A program made the position numbers and the translations under genes. From Oscillatoria sp. CS-180 (GTDB taxonomy: Bacteria; Cyanobacteriota; Cyanobacteriia; Phormidesmidales; Phormidesmidaceae): a stretch of 64,000 nucleotides of DNA. Below the pieces are notes generated by a model. That model saw only the letters and a list, made by a program, of their open reading frames with translations. It was not told the origin of the DNA and made no database searches. The stretch lies in assembly GCF_028330965.1 (NCBI RefSeq), contig NZ_JAQMUB010000042.1:16329-80328 (forward strand). The letters are read 5' to 3'. Below are positions 35,390 through 43,394 of the stretch, in pieces; the stretch's first letter is position 1; every line of letters starts with the position of its first letter.

Positions 35390-36187
35390 TTGGCTCAGGC
35401 CGTAGAACTTTCCAGCCTTGCACAGTGGGGACGCCGCCTATTTGCAGCAGTCATGCTAGGTGGGCAAGTGGTTATTCATCTGATTTCCCGCCCTATCCAT
35501 AATCGCAATACCATTGATCAAATGGCTGCTGTTGGCCCCGAATCACTGATGATTGCTCTGCTGACAGCAAGCTTCGTAGGAATGGTGTTCACTATTCAAG
35601 TGACGCGAGAATTCCTAAATTTTGGCGCCGGGACTGCTGTTGGCGGGGTTCTGGCTCTGACGCTGGCACGTGAGTTAGCACCTGTATTGACAGCAGTGAT
35701 TTTAGCCGGGCGCGTGGGTTCAGCATTTGCTGCAGAAATTGGCACTATGAAAGTGACGGAGCAGATTGATGCCCTACAAATTCTGAAAACTGATCCGGTT
35801 GACTATCTTGTCATCCCGCGAGTCGTTGCTTGTGCCTTGATGTTGCCCGTTTTAAGCCTGCTGTCTTTCATTACAGGCATGACGGGCGGCTTTATTATTG
35901 CAACCAATTTGTACGGTATCTCGCAAACCGTTTTTGTGAACTCAGCCCAAAATTTTTTGTCTATTTGGGATTTGGTCACCGCGATTATCAAAGCGTTTGT
36001 GTTTGGCATTTTAATTGCCGTCATTGGATGTAGCTGGGGCTTAACAACGTCTGGTGGTGCTAAGGGTGTGGGGCAATCCACAACAACAGCGGTTGTAACG
36101 GCGCTGCTGGCTATTTTTATCAGCAATTTCTTTCTGTCTTGGCTCATGTTCCAAGGGACTGGAAGTGCCGTTATCGGTAACTTTTGA
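35390..36187 (+). CDS. MlaE/YrbE-family ABC transporter permease
   Basis: A 265-residue inner membrane permease for phospholipid/sterol-type transport (cyanobacterial relative of chloroplast TGD1). Seen: about five hydrophobic segments, the conserved GAGTAVGGVLALTLARELAPVLTAVILAGRVGSAFAAEIGTMKVTEQIDAL loop and C-terminal GVGQSTTTAVVTALLAIFISNFFLS. The TTG at 35390 is preferred over TTG 35366 because GAGAGG stands six bases upstream. The ATPase and MCE-domain partners are not in this window, so the system is split on the chromosome. Confidence 0.93.
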   Translation: MAQAVELSSLAQWGRRLFAAVMLGGQVVIHLISRPIHNRNTIDQMAAVGPESLMIALLTASFVGMVFTIQVTREFLNFGAGTAVGGVLALTLARELAPVLTAVILAGRVGSAFAAEIGTMKVTEQIDALQILKTDPVDYLVIPRVVACALMLPVLSLLSFITGMTGGFIIATNLYGISQTVFVNSAQNFLSIWDLVTAIIKAFVFGILIAVIGCSWGLTTSGGAKGVGQSTTTAVVTALLAIFISNFFLSWLMFQGTGSAVIGNF

Positions 36188-36294
36188 TTCTCATATAACT
36201 ATCGTCAGTTCCCCTAGTTCAGTTGAGCACAGGGAATGATCATGGTTCAATCAGTTATCGCTATGATTCTGAAAACAGTCTTGCAGAGGATGTC

Positions 36295-37053
36295 ATGACG
36301 ACACTGACGCTAATTCTGGCTCATGTTGAAGCAGCTCATCAACTAACTAGACTGCTGGAAACACCATTGAGTACCGGAGCGATCGCGACCGGTATGGCGA
36401 TCGCAGTCGCCTTGGGTGCTGTTCATGCTCTCTCCCCGGGTCACGGCAAGGCGCTTGTGGGAGCTTACCTCGTGGGCAGTCAAGGAACGCCAGGGGCCGC
36501 TCTTTGGCTAGGAATCACGACCACAATTACCCATACCTTGACAGTCTTCATCTTAGGTTTGACGACACTGATCACGGCTCAATACCTTGATCTGGATCAG
36601 ATCTATCCTGTCTTAGGGGCACTCAGTGGATTGACGATTTGTTGGGTTGGGTTACGGCTACTGTGGATTCGTCTCCGTGCAGGCAGCACTGAACATCCTC
36701 ACGCCCATCCTCATTCTCATAACCACGACCATACTCACGATCCTCCTACCGACTGGCCTTCTCTTCTAACGATTGGAATTTCTGGGGGAATAGTGCCATG
36801 CCCAGCAGCACTAGTTTTGCTGCTCAGCGCGATCGCACTCCATCAGGTGGCCTATGGACTAGTCCTGATCAGCGGATTTAGCCTCGGTCTAGCCGCTGTT
36901 TTGACAGGCTTGGGATTAACAGCCGTCTACGCCCGCCGTTGGTTAGAGCAGATGACAATTGCAGGCGATTTAATCCAAAAACTCTCGGTACTCAGCGCCG
37001 CTATTACAGTTTGCCTGGGCCTAAGCCTGACAACAGTAGCCATTATGGGCTAA
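36295..37053 (+). CDS. NicO/RcnA-type nickel/cobalt transporter
   Basis: A 252-residue membrane protein with six or so helices. Motif HALSPGHGKALVGAYLVGS (first His-containing helix), a cytoplasmic His-rich loop HPHAHPHSHNHDHTHDP near residue 150, and GISGGIVPCPAALVLLLSAIAL. These are marks of the NicO family, whose RcnA members export Ni2+/Co2+. Export versus uptake is not decided by sequence. The ATG at 36295 is favoured over an upstream TTG at 36223 because AGAGGA precedes it. It lies 107 bp after mlaE and is convergent with the Mn exporter gene. Confidence 0.88.
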   Translation: MTTLTLILAHVEAAHQLTRLLETPLSTGAIATGMAIAVALGAVHALSPGHGKALVGAYLVGSQGTPGAALWLGITTTITHTLTVFILGLTTLITAQYLDLDQIYPVLGALSGLTICWVGLRLLWIRLRAGSTEHPHAHPHSHNHDHTHDPPTDWPSLLTIGISGGIVPCPAALVLLLSAIALHQVAYGLVLISGFSLGLAAVLTGLGLTAVYARRWLEQMTIAGDLIQKLSVLSAAITVCLGLSLTTVAIMG

Positions 37054-37141
37054 AGTCACCTAAAAAATTTCCCCATAGGACTAACCCAGAGATCTACGAG
37101 GCAGTAGATCGAGTCAAACTTGCGTCGTCCTACGGCCTTCT

Positions 37142-37765
37142 CTAGGCCATATCCCAAGCGGCAATTAAACCAAAGAGAATAAATAAAGTACCGCCTAATC
37201 CTGCGAGCAGTCGCTCTGAAATCCGTCCAGCAATTAGCTTGCCGCACGCGACCGCGATCGCTGCGCACACTGCATGCCCCAATGTTGCCCCTGCCACAAC
37301 ACCCACTGGATGGTGAGCCGCCGCCAGTGTCATTGTTGCGAGCTGAGTGCGATCGCCCCACTCAGCCACAAAGGTCAGACTAAACGCCTCTATCAAAACA
37401 CTGCCTATCGTCCACCTCACCACGCCTTGCTCTCGTTGCTCAATAGCCTCTAAAGCCTCTTCCTGTTCACCAGACAATCCCATCGGCGCAGATAATCGAC
37501 TCGCATCATATAAAAGCTTGATACCGCAACCCAAAAAAAGAGTAATGACTAACGCTTGAACATAATGTCGCGGCAAAAGGGTTGCTATTTGCCCTAACAG
37601 AACCGATAGAATCGTCATCAAGAATAGAGCAGCTGTGACTCCCAAAAACACCCAACGGCGAGGGTGTTTCATCGATAAAATGGCACCAATAAAAAAAGTC
37701 TTATCACCCAATTCTGACAGTGTAATCAGACTGAGTCCGGCAGTAAAGCCTGTCAGTATAGTCAT
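37142..37765 (-). CDS. TMEM165/GDT1 family (UPF0016) cation exporter, probably Mn2+
   Basis: A 207-residue membrane protein with two inverted halves. Each carries the family motif E-x-G-D-(K/R)-T: SELGDKTFFIGAILSMKHPRRWVFLG near residue 17 and EWGDRTQLATMTLAAAHHPVGVVAGATLGH near residue 133. Cyanobacterial full-length members (Mnx type) export Mn2+ from the cytoplasm or into thylakoids. The upstream manganese riboswitch strongly supports Mn2+ as the substrate. A small hairpin CTCAAT/ATTGAG lies just before the ribosome-binding site AGGT. The metal assignment combines family knowledge and the riboswitch. Confidence 0.92.
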   Translation of the reverse strand: MTILTGFTAGLSLITLSELGDKTFFIGAILSMKHPRRWVFLGVTAALFLMTILSVLLGQIATLLPRHYVQALVITLFLGCGIKLLYDASRLSAPMGLSGEQEEALEAIEQREQGVVRWTIGSVLIEAFSLTFVAEWGDRTQLATMTLAAAHHPVGVVAGATLGHAVCAAIAVACGKLIAGRISERLLAGLGGTLFILFGLIAAWDMA

Positions 37766-37849
37766 ATCTACCTCTCAATTAAGTAACCATTGAGCAGGCT
37801 TGACGGAAAACTCAAAAGCCCCCACCAAGCCCATCTCAACTAGTGGACT

Positions 37850-37970
37850 CGGTGAAGGTCTCGCTAACAAATCACTTGCAACTTGCAACTTGCTGCCTGA
37901 ACCAGACTCATCGTCAGCATGTTGATTCAGACACATTGACCTTCACAGAAAGTCAGAGCTACTCCCCTTC
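37850..37970 (-). promoter_or_regulatory. yybP-ykoY manganese riboswitch in the leader of the TMEM165/GDT1 gene
   Basis: On the minus strand the leader starts GAAGGGGAGTAGC (37958-37970), the 5' signature of the yybP-ykoY class, and closes with GCGAGACCTTCACC (37851-37864), its 3' signature. GAAGG and CCTTC pair as helix P1. These two conserved loops form the Mn2+ site in known structures. It ends about 85 bases before the ATG of a family known to export Mn2+. A competing element GTGAAGGTC (about 37938-37946) is complementary to GACCTTCAC of the P1 3' side, giving an alternative fold. Confidence 0.88.
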
Positions 37971-37980
37971 ATTAATTGCA

Positions 37981-37989
37981 ATACTACCA
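37981..37989 (-). promoter_or_regulatory. Extended -10 promoter element for the riboswitch-controlled gene
   Basis: Minus strand TGGTAGTAT: a TGn extended -10 followed by TAGTAT. Initiation 6-9 bases downstream would fall just before the riboswitch P1 helix (37970). No clear -35 was seen. Confidence 0.5.
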
Positions 37990-38240
37990 TGAAAAAGCCT
38001 CACAAAAAAGGCCTTTAAACTCACAACCGATTTGTTTTTTGATATTCAGCCAGCCATTTTTACTCATTTTTAATTCATATTTGAATAACTTCGAATCAAG
38101 GTTTTAATACCCGCTTTCAGGCTTTAAAAGCGATCGCTTTCAAAAGACTGTAGTCAAATCAAGGGTTGATCTCAACCCCCGAACCAGTAAACAAGTAGAG
38201 CGGTTTTCCTGCCCTTTGATCTATCTCTTCCCACCGAAAC

Positions 38241-38255
38241 ATTGCAATTTGCAAT
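38241..38255. promoter_or_regulatory. Perfect 15 bp palindrome, candidate operator of the URC cluster
   Basis: ATTGCAA-T-TTGCAAT, a 7-1-7 perfect dyad 58 bp before the URC1-like start codon. The position and symmetry fit a dimeric repressor/activator site. No regulator gene is adjacent. Confidence 0.5.
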
Positions 38256-38268
38256 ACAGTCTGAGGTA

Positions 38269-38302
38269 CTTTGACAAGATAGGTTCAATCTTTACGTCAA
38301 AG
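38269..38302. promoter_or_regulatory. Inverted repeat CTTTGAC/GTCAAAG before the URC1-like gene
   Basis: CTTTGAC (38269-38275) and GTCAAAG (38296-38302) are exact complements 20 bases apart. The right arm overlaps the ribosome-binding region, and the left arm contains TTGACA, which could be a -35 hexamer. It could act as an operator or an mRNA hairpin masking the ribosome-binding site. Confidence 0.45.
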
Positions 38303-38312
38303 GGACTCTACG

Positions 38313-39581
38313 ATGACATCGGCTAAGTCACCGCGCCATAAGCACATTGTTCTGACCTCTCACCCTGGGCAATCTGGCAACCAAGCATGTCCTATTCAGT
38401 GGGGGAAGCCTGATCCCAACGAGCGAGGCCCTGTTATTGCAACGTTAGGGAATCGCTCACATCGCAACGCAATTGGGACGCATTCAGGCGGCTATGCGGT
38501 TTATCGAGCACTGGCGATCGCGAGCGGCAGTTTAGAACGCGACCATCGCGCTGACCTAACCAATACAGCACCAACGACGGCGATTGGCCCTCACCCGAGT
38601 TGGGGTGATCCTCACAAAATTGTCTCGCTTGATCCCTTTGGTGCCCTTGACAACGGCCTATTCTCAGACCTTCGGGCACAAGGCTATGACATTCGTCCTT
38701 CGATCGCCATCACAAAAGCTCACATCAACTTGCCTGAACTCCAGGAAGCCGTTACGAAGGGACGCCTCAACGTTGATGGCAAGATTTTGAAGCCTGGTGG
38801 CGAACTGGTTGTGACAAAAGCGGCGATCGAACCCGTTTGGCACTTACCGGGTATTGCCCATCGATTTGGCGTGGCTGAAAGCGATTTGCGTCGGACTTTG
38901 TTTGAACAAACCGGCGGGATGTTCCCAGAATTAGTGACGCGCCCTGACTTAGAGGTTTTCTTACCGCCGATTGGTGGACATACGGTTTATATTCTGGGCG
39001 ATCTTGACGCTATTACTGATCCAGAACGGCCTCTAGCCGTTCGCATCCATGATGAATGCAACGGCTCTGATGTTTTTGGCTCCGATATCTGTACCTGCCG
39101 CCCCTATTTAGTACACGGCATTGAGGTCGCTCTGACGACAGCTCAGGCAGGCGGTGCCGGAGTCGTTATTTATGCTCGCAAAGAAGGCCGGGCTTTGGGC
39201 GAGGTGACTAAGTTCCTGGTCTACAATGCTCGCAAGCGACAGGAGGGAGGCGATCGCGCTGATACTTACTTCGCTCGTACGGAGTGCGTTGCAGGCGTTC
39301 AAGATATGCGTTTTCAAGAACTAATGCCCGATGTGATGCACTGGCTAGGAATGACTCGCATTGACCAGTTCGTCTCCATGAGCAATCTGAAGTACGATGC
39401 CGTTACTGAATCCGGCATCGAGATCGTAGAGCGCGTCACCATTCCAGAGGACCTCATTCCTGCAGACGCTCAGGTCGAAATTAACGCAAAGAAAGCCGCA
39501 GGTTACTATACCGAGGATGACGTTCCTGATGAATCCGACCTAGCACAAACGATTGGTCGGCAATATGAGGATGTGCAATGA
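38313..39581 (+). CDS. GTP cyclohydrolase II-like protein, URC1 type (uracil catabolism)
   Basis: A 422-residue protein. The C-terminal half is GTP cyclohydrolase II-like: zinc-binding HDECNGSDVFGSDICTCRPYL (three Cys, near residue 248-266) and the catalytic YARKEGRALGEVTKF (RibA has RQEGRGIG). The N-terminal ~190 residues (THSGGYAVYRALAIASG, HPSWGDPHKIVSLDPFG) are absent from RibA and are typical of the URC1 group. In yeast URC1 acts with URC4 and a uracil phosphoribosyltransferase to degrade uracil, probably at the ribonucleotide level. Here it overlaps the URC4 gene by ATGA, and upp follows, so the pathway assignment is well supported by context. Confidence 0.9.
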   Translation: MTSAKSPRHKHIVLTSHPGQSGNQACPIQWGKPDPNERGPVIATLGNRSHRNAIGTHSGGYAVYRALAIASGSLERDHRADLTNTAPTTAIGPHPSWGDPHKIVSLDPFGALDNGLFSDLRAQGYDIRPSIAITKAHINLPELQEAVTKGRLNVDGKILKPGGELVVTKAAIEPVWHLPGIAHRFGVAESDLRRTLFEQTGGMFPELVTRPDLEVFLPPIGGHTVYILGDLDAITDPERPLAVRIHDECNGSDVFGSDICTCRPYLVHGIEVALTTAQAGGAGVVIYARKEGRALGEVTKFLVYNARKRQEGGDRADTYFARTECVAGVQDMRFQELMPDVMHWLGMTRIDQFVSMSNLKYDAVTESGIEIVERVTIPEDLIPADAQVEINAKKAAGYYTEDDVPDESDLAQTIGRQYEDVQ

Positions 39582-40813
39582 CGCCCGACGAACACACTGC
39601 GATCGCTTATCTTCGTCAGCCTCAGGCCATTCGCGAACGCTGCCACGACCTTTTCGAGCTATGTCAGGCGGATCAACTCGACCATTTTGCCTGCGATCTG
39701 GCTCAGCTAGACCCCGTTGCAGACTACGTGATTAAGACAACGCAGCAGGACTATCCTAATTTCGATGTCCCTTTCCATAGCCGTTGGCGTCATTTCGATA
39801 CGGATGGCGTTTCCCGTTTGCCTGCGCTGAATGCAGCGTTATCAGGTTTGTTGCTAGAAGAGGCCGCGCGATCGCGGTTGGACCTAGCCATTATCAGCGT
39901 CTTGCTAGATGCAGGCGCAGGCAGCCAGTGGCGCTATTACGACCACGATGTCGATCAAACCCTGAGTCGTTCCGAAGGGCTGGCTGTCGCGAGTCTTCGC
40001 GCATTTCAAAAAGGACTTTTCTCGTCTGATCCCAAAGCACCCTACCAAGTCGATGCCACCGCGCTGCAAAAGCTCACTGAAACCGATCTAGCTGCCATCT
40101 TTCAGGTCACTGCTGACAATCCCCTAGTCGGACTGTCGGGTCGCCTCACGCTGCTCCATCAGTTAGGTGAAACGATTGCCTCTCAGCCCCAGCGCTTTGG
40201 TGATTACTGTCCTCGACCTGGAAATTTGTTGGACTATTGGCAGTCTGCTTTTGGTCAAACGCTGGATGCTGGAAAGTTGCTGACAGACGTGTTGGAGAGC
40301 TTTAGTTCCATTTGGCCCGGCAGAGTCGCGATCGCTCAAACTAATCTGGGCGACGTTTGGCCCCATCCGGCACTACCAGAGACTGATCTCGGCTCCAATT
40401 TAGTGCCCTTGCACAAGCTTTCTCAGTGGCTCACTTACTCTTTGGTAGAACCCTTGCAGACAGCAGGACTCACCGTTCAAAATCTCAATGCCCTAACAGG
40501 ATTAGCGGAATATCGCAACGGGGGTCTGTGTGTCGATCTGGGACTGCTGATTCCGAAACATCCTGCTGTCATCAAAGATGCTCACCTGCCAAGTTCACCT
40601 ATCGTGGTTGAATGGCGAGCACTAACGGTAATGATGTTAGATCGGGTAGGCGATCGGGTTCGCACCCAGCTCAACAAAACGGCTGATGAACTCCCCCTGA
40701 TCAAAATCCTGCAAGGCGGCACCTGGACAGCTGGGCGTCGTATTGCCAAACACCTCAGGCCTGAAACTGGGGCACCCCCCATCACGATTCAAAGCGACGG
40801 CACCGTTTTCTAA
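39578..40813 (+). CDS. DUF1688 protein, URC4 type (uracil catabolism)
   Basis: A 411-residue protein of the DUF1688 family. Seen: VPFHSRWRHFD near residue 67, LLDAGAGSQWRYYD near residue 107, GLSGRLTLLHQLG, RPGNLLDYW near residue 210 and EYRNGGLCVDLGLL near residue 308, blocks I associate with URC4. It is required with URC1 for growth on uracil in Lachancea; its reaction is not firmly established, but ring opening or ribose-linked hydrolysis has been proposed. The ATG overlaps the URC1 stop (ATGA), with GAGG just upstream, showing translational coupling. Family assignment is by pattern and gene order. Confidence 0.88.
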   Translation: MTPDEHTAIAYLRQPQAIRERCHDLFELCQADQLDHFACDLAQLDPVADYVIKTTQQDYPNFDVPFHSRWRHFDTDGVSRLPALNAALSGLLLEEAARSRLDLAIISVLLDAGAGSQWRYYDHDVDQTLSRSEGLAVASLRAFQKGLFSSDPKAPYQVDATALQKLTETDLAAIFQVTADNPLVGLSGRLTLLHQLGETIASQPQRFGDYCPRPGNLLDYWQSAFGQTLDAGKLLTDVLESFSSIWPGRVAIAQTNLGDVWPHPALPETDLGSNLVPLHKLSQWLTYSLVEPLQTAGLTVQNLNALTGLAEYRNGGLCVDLGLLIPKHPAVIKDAHLPSSPIVVEWRALTVMMLDRVGDRVRTQLNKTADELPLIKILQGGTWTAGRRIAKHLRPETGAPPITIQSDGTVF

Positions 40814-41071
40814 TCCTTGCCCGCTTCTATTGCCCCAGATTTCTCTAGATCACAAGACTTGCCCATCCGTGTTTAATGCCGCTGGGGTTCACTGGGTTCC
40901 AAACCGCCATAAATAGCTCACTATTTTGTCCTGAACGCACTACAACCCCCAGTCTGCAAGCCACAGCAATCTCTCTTCAGCCAATAGCGCTCTGAACATG
41001 GCCTTGATAAGGCTGCTAGGTAACCCTTTCCTGCTCTCTGCTCCTCAGACCCTTATTTTTTAACCCCTTCT

Positions 41072-41704
41072 ATGAACAACTCTGTGACCCTGATTGACCA
41101 TCCGCTGATCCAACATAAGCTCACGCTAATGCGGCAAAAAGATACCAGCACTGCTAAATTTCGCCAGCTTCTAGGTGAGATCAGCATGTTGTTGGCTTAT
41201 GAGGTCACCCGCAGTATGCCCCTCGAAAAAGTTCTCATTGAAACGCCTCTAGCCTCAATGGACGCCCCCGTGCTGGCAGGCAAAAAGCTCGTTCTCATCT
41301 CCATCATGCGGGCCGGACAGGGGATTCTAGACGGCATGTTGCAGCTCATACCTTCAGCTCGTGTTGGTCACATCGGTCTCTATCGAGATCCCAGAACCCA
41401 TATTCCAGTGGAGTATTACTTCAAAGTGCCAGACGACGTTCACGGACGAGACATGCTGGTGGTTGATCCCATGTTAGCCACAGGAAACTCTGCCGTCGCT
41501 GCTGTTTACCGTCTTAAAGAAACTCTCCCCCAGTCCATCAAATTCGTTTGTCTCCTCGCCGCCCCTGAAGGTATTGCCCATTTTCATGAAGAGCATCCCG
41601 ATGTTCCCATATTCACCGCCGCCATTGATGAACAGTTGGACGATCAGGGTTACATTCTGCCGGGATTGGGGGATGCGGGCGATCGCATGTTCGGCACCAA
41701 GTAA
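41072..41704 (+). CDS. upp: Uracil phosphoribosyltransferase
   Basis: A 210-residue enzyme converting uracil and PRPP to UMP. The PRPP-binding motif [16 protein letters not shown] (about residue 130) and the uracil-binding C-terminus [24 protein letters not shown] are intact; [18 protein letters not shown] is typical. It sits 258 bp after the URC4 gene and is probably part of the same functional cluster (yeast URC6 is a UPRT), though it may have its own promoter because of the gap. It is convergent with the PLD gene. Confidence 0.96.
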   Translation: MNNSVTLIDHPLIQHKLTLMRQKDTSTAKFRQLLGEISMLLAYEVTRSMPLEKVLIETPLASMDAPVLAGKKLVLISIMRAGQGILDGMLQLIPSARVGHIGLYRDPRTHIPVEYYFKVPDDVHGRDMLVVDPMLATGNSAVAAVYRLKETLPQSIKFVCLLAAPEGIAHFHEEHPDVPIFTAAIDEQLDDQGYILPGLGDAGDRMFGTK

Positions 41705-41710
41705 ACGGTA

Positions 41711-41745
41711 GGTTTAACAAAGCCCCAATGGCGAGACATTAAACC
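41711..41745. terminator. Inverted repeat between convergent upp and PLD genes
   Basis: GGTTTAA (41711-41717) is exactly complementary to TTAAACC (41739-41745). Lying between two convergent stop codons, it may end transcription in both directions; there are no T-runs. Confidence 0.4.
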
Positions 41746-41762
41746 ACCCCCAAAAGCCACCG

Positions 41763-43199
41763 TCATGATTGCCCTCCACCACATCTCTTTCGTTGGCGCT
41801 GAACGTAGTTTTGTAGCGATTTCGTAAGACCCATGTCGGCGTGCTCAGCGAGGCGATCAAACTCGCGACGAAAATGGGCAGCGACGGTCGGATTGCGGAT
41901 AATCAGGAGGTCTTCATCGTTGTTGTGATTAGCAGCGGCGCTCCAGTTATGGGAACCGATGATGACCGTGTAGTCATCAATGAGCGCGAACTTATGATGC
42001 AGTTTGTCGCCCTCTGGTAGGTTGGGCGTACCCACCTGAGAAATGGGAACCGTCCACGGTCGATTATTGGCTTCGTATTTGCAGCGGTGATCAGGAACAG
42101 CAGTACCGAGCATATCTAAAGCTTCGCTGTAGCTGCGGTAAATAAAATTGCGATCAACCAGCGCTCGGACAGCAACACCCGCCTGAGACTTCTGAGCTAG
42201 GCGATCGCTAATCCCCTGGTCCGAAAATACGAACAGTGCTAAATCAATACTGCTGGTCCCCTGAGCTAGCATTTGGCTAATCAAACCATTGACGCTTTGC
42301 TCCCAGGGCTTGCTCTCAGACACGGGGGAAAATTGCACAGTTATTTGAGCACCCGGCAGGCTGATGGTGCGGGGCGATCGCAGGGGTTTCTGTAAGCCAA
42401 ACAGACTGTCCTCTTTGCCCTGAGGTCCATCTCCCCACATCATCTCGAACTCATCTTCTAGGACAGCGGCTAACTCAGGACTGTCGATCTTGAGTAAAGC
42501 GTTGGCATTGCCTCGGCTTTCCTTATGGGCAAAATCGCCGTGGATGCCGCTTAACGTCCAGTTCGCAGACCCCAACAGCACAGTTCTGCCATCCACCACC
42601 ATGAATTTGTGGTGCATCAGACCGCTCCCTTTGGAACCGTCAGCGGTATCGTCCAGTAACGGCACATCCGCTTTCTGAAGAATGCGAATTGCGTCGCCTT
42701 GATCCAATTCTTGAGCAGTGATTCTGCCATCCCGATTGGCATCAATGAGCTGCTGTCGCTCTGAATGTTTAGCTTGCTGATAGTCATCCAGTGGCGCGGA
42801 TTGAAAATCGGCTAGGGGACGCCAGACGCGGTTGTACTGATTTTCGACAATGACCCGAACCGTGACGCCAGAGCGGGCACGATCGCGCAGGGCGACGGCA
42901 ATTCTCGGCAAGTTAATCTCTTGAACCGCAACATCAATAGAGGTTGTAGCAGTCGCGATCGCCGCCACAATCACCTGTTCCAAATCATCGCCGTGGCGTT
43001 GAATTCGACGATAAGGATCACTATAAGCATTTGCCCGGGATTGATTGAAGTAGACCTGTATATAGGGATCCTGCAGCAGAGGGTGCGCGAGCGACAGTTG
43101 GGCTGAACCCACGAGCCAGTGGTGAAAGCTGAGGGCTAGCACCACGCCAATTACGGCGATCGCGATCCACTGCCCTTTTTGACGAACCATAGAATGCAC
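41763..43199 (-). CDS. Phospholipase D-like protein with two HKD motifs and an EF-hand loop
   Basis: A 478-residue membrane-anchored protein (TM WIAIAVIGVVLALSFHHWL, residues 11-29). Both catalytic HKD motifs are intact: MHHKFMVVDGRTVLLGSANW near 193 and LHHKFALIDDYTVIIGSHNW near 399. Between the anchor and the first HKD, a perfect EF-hand-type loop DANRDGRITAQE occurs near residue 151. The family includes phospholipases, nucleases and phosphatidyltransferases; the presence of only PLD domains outside the membrane suggests an extracytoplasmic endonuclease or lipase. The start is either GTG 43199 or ATG 43190; neither has a strong ribosome-binding site. Confidence 0.9.
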   Translation of the reverse strand: MHSMVRQKGQWIAIAVIGVVLALSFHHWLVGSAQLSLAHPLLQDPYIQVYFNQSRANAYSDPYRRIQRHGDDLEQVIVAAIATATTSIDVAVQEINLPRIAVALRDRARSGVTVRVIVENQYNRVWRPLADFQSAPLDDYQQAKHSERQQLIDANRDGRITAQELDQGDAIRILQKADVPLLDDTADGSKGSGLMHHKFMVVDGRTVLLGSANWTLSGIHGDFAHKESRGNANALLKIDSPELAAVLEDEFEMMWGDGPQGKEDSLFGLQKPLRSPRTISLPGAQITVQFSPVSESKPWEQSVNGLISQMLAQGTSSIDLALFVFSDQGISDRLAQKSQAGVAVRALVDRNFIYRSYSEALDMLGTAVPDHRCKYEANNRPWTVPISQVGTPNLPEGDKLHHKFALIDDYTVIIGSHNWSAAANHNNDEDLLIIRNPTVAAHFRREFDRLAEHADMGLTKSLQNYVQRQRKRCGGGQS

Positions 43200-43394
43200 A
43201 ACCTAATGACTGTATTGATTGCGTCTATTGCGCCCAGCGTAAATCTAGGGATAACCTCGAAAGATTACGGAAATTTGTCGAGCAGTCTCTCAAGAACTCA
43301 CGTTCCTACGCTAGACTTTGAAACCGCAAGGCACGAACCTTGCAAAATTGTCAGTCAACACTGGCACAGATAAGGCGATAAACCGTCGTCTAAA

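Larger units (their letters stand above)
37990..38312. other. Upstream region of the URC cluster
   Basis: AT-rich stretch with no ORF. It includes the perfect palindrome at 38241-38255, the inverted repeat 38269-38302 and the ribosome-binding site AAAGGGA (38300-38305) of the URC1-like gene. Confidence 0.55.

Noticed and set aside
36196..36212. CTATCGTCAGTTCC resembling the left end of the dispersed element
   Set aside because: Match covers only about 14 bases and the rest of the element is missing; could be chance.
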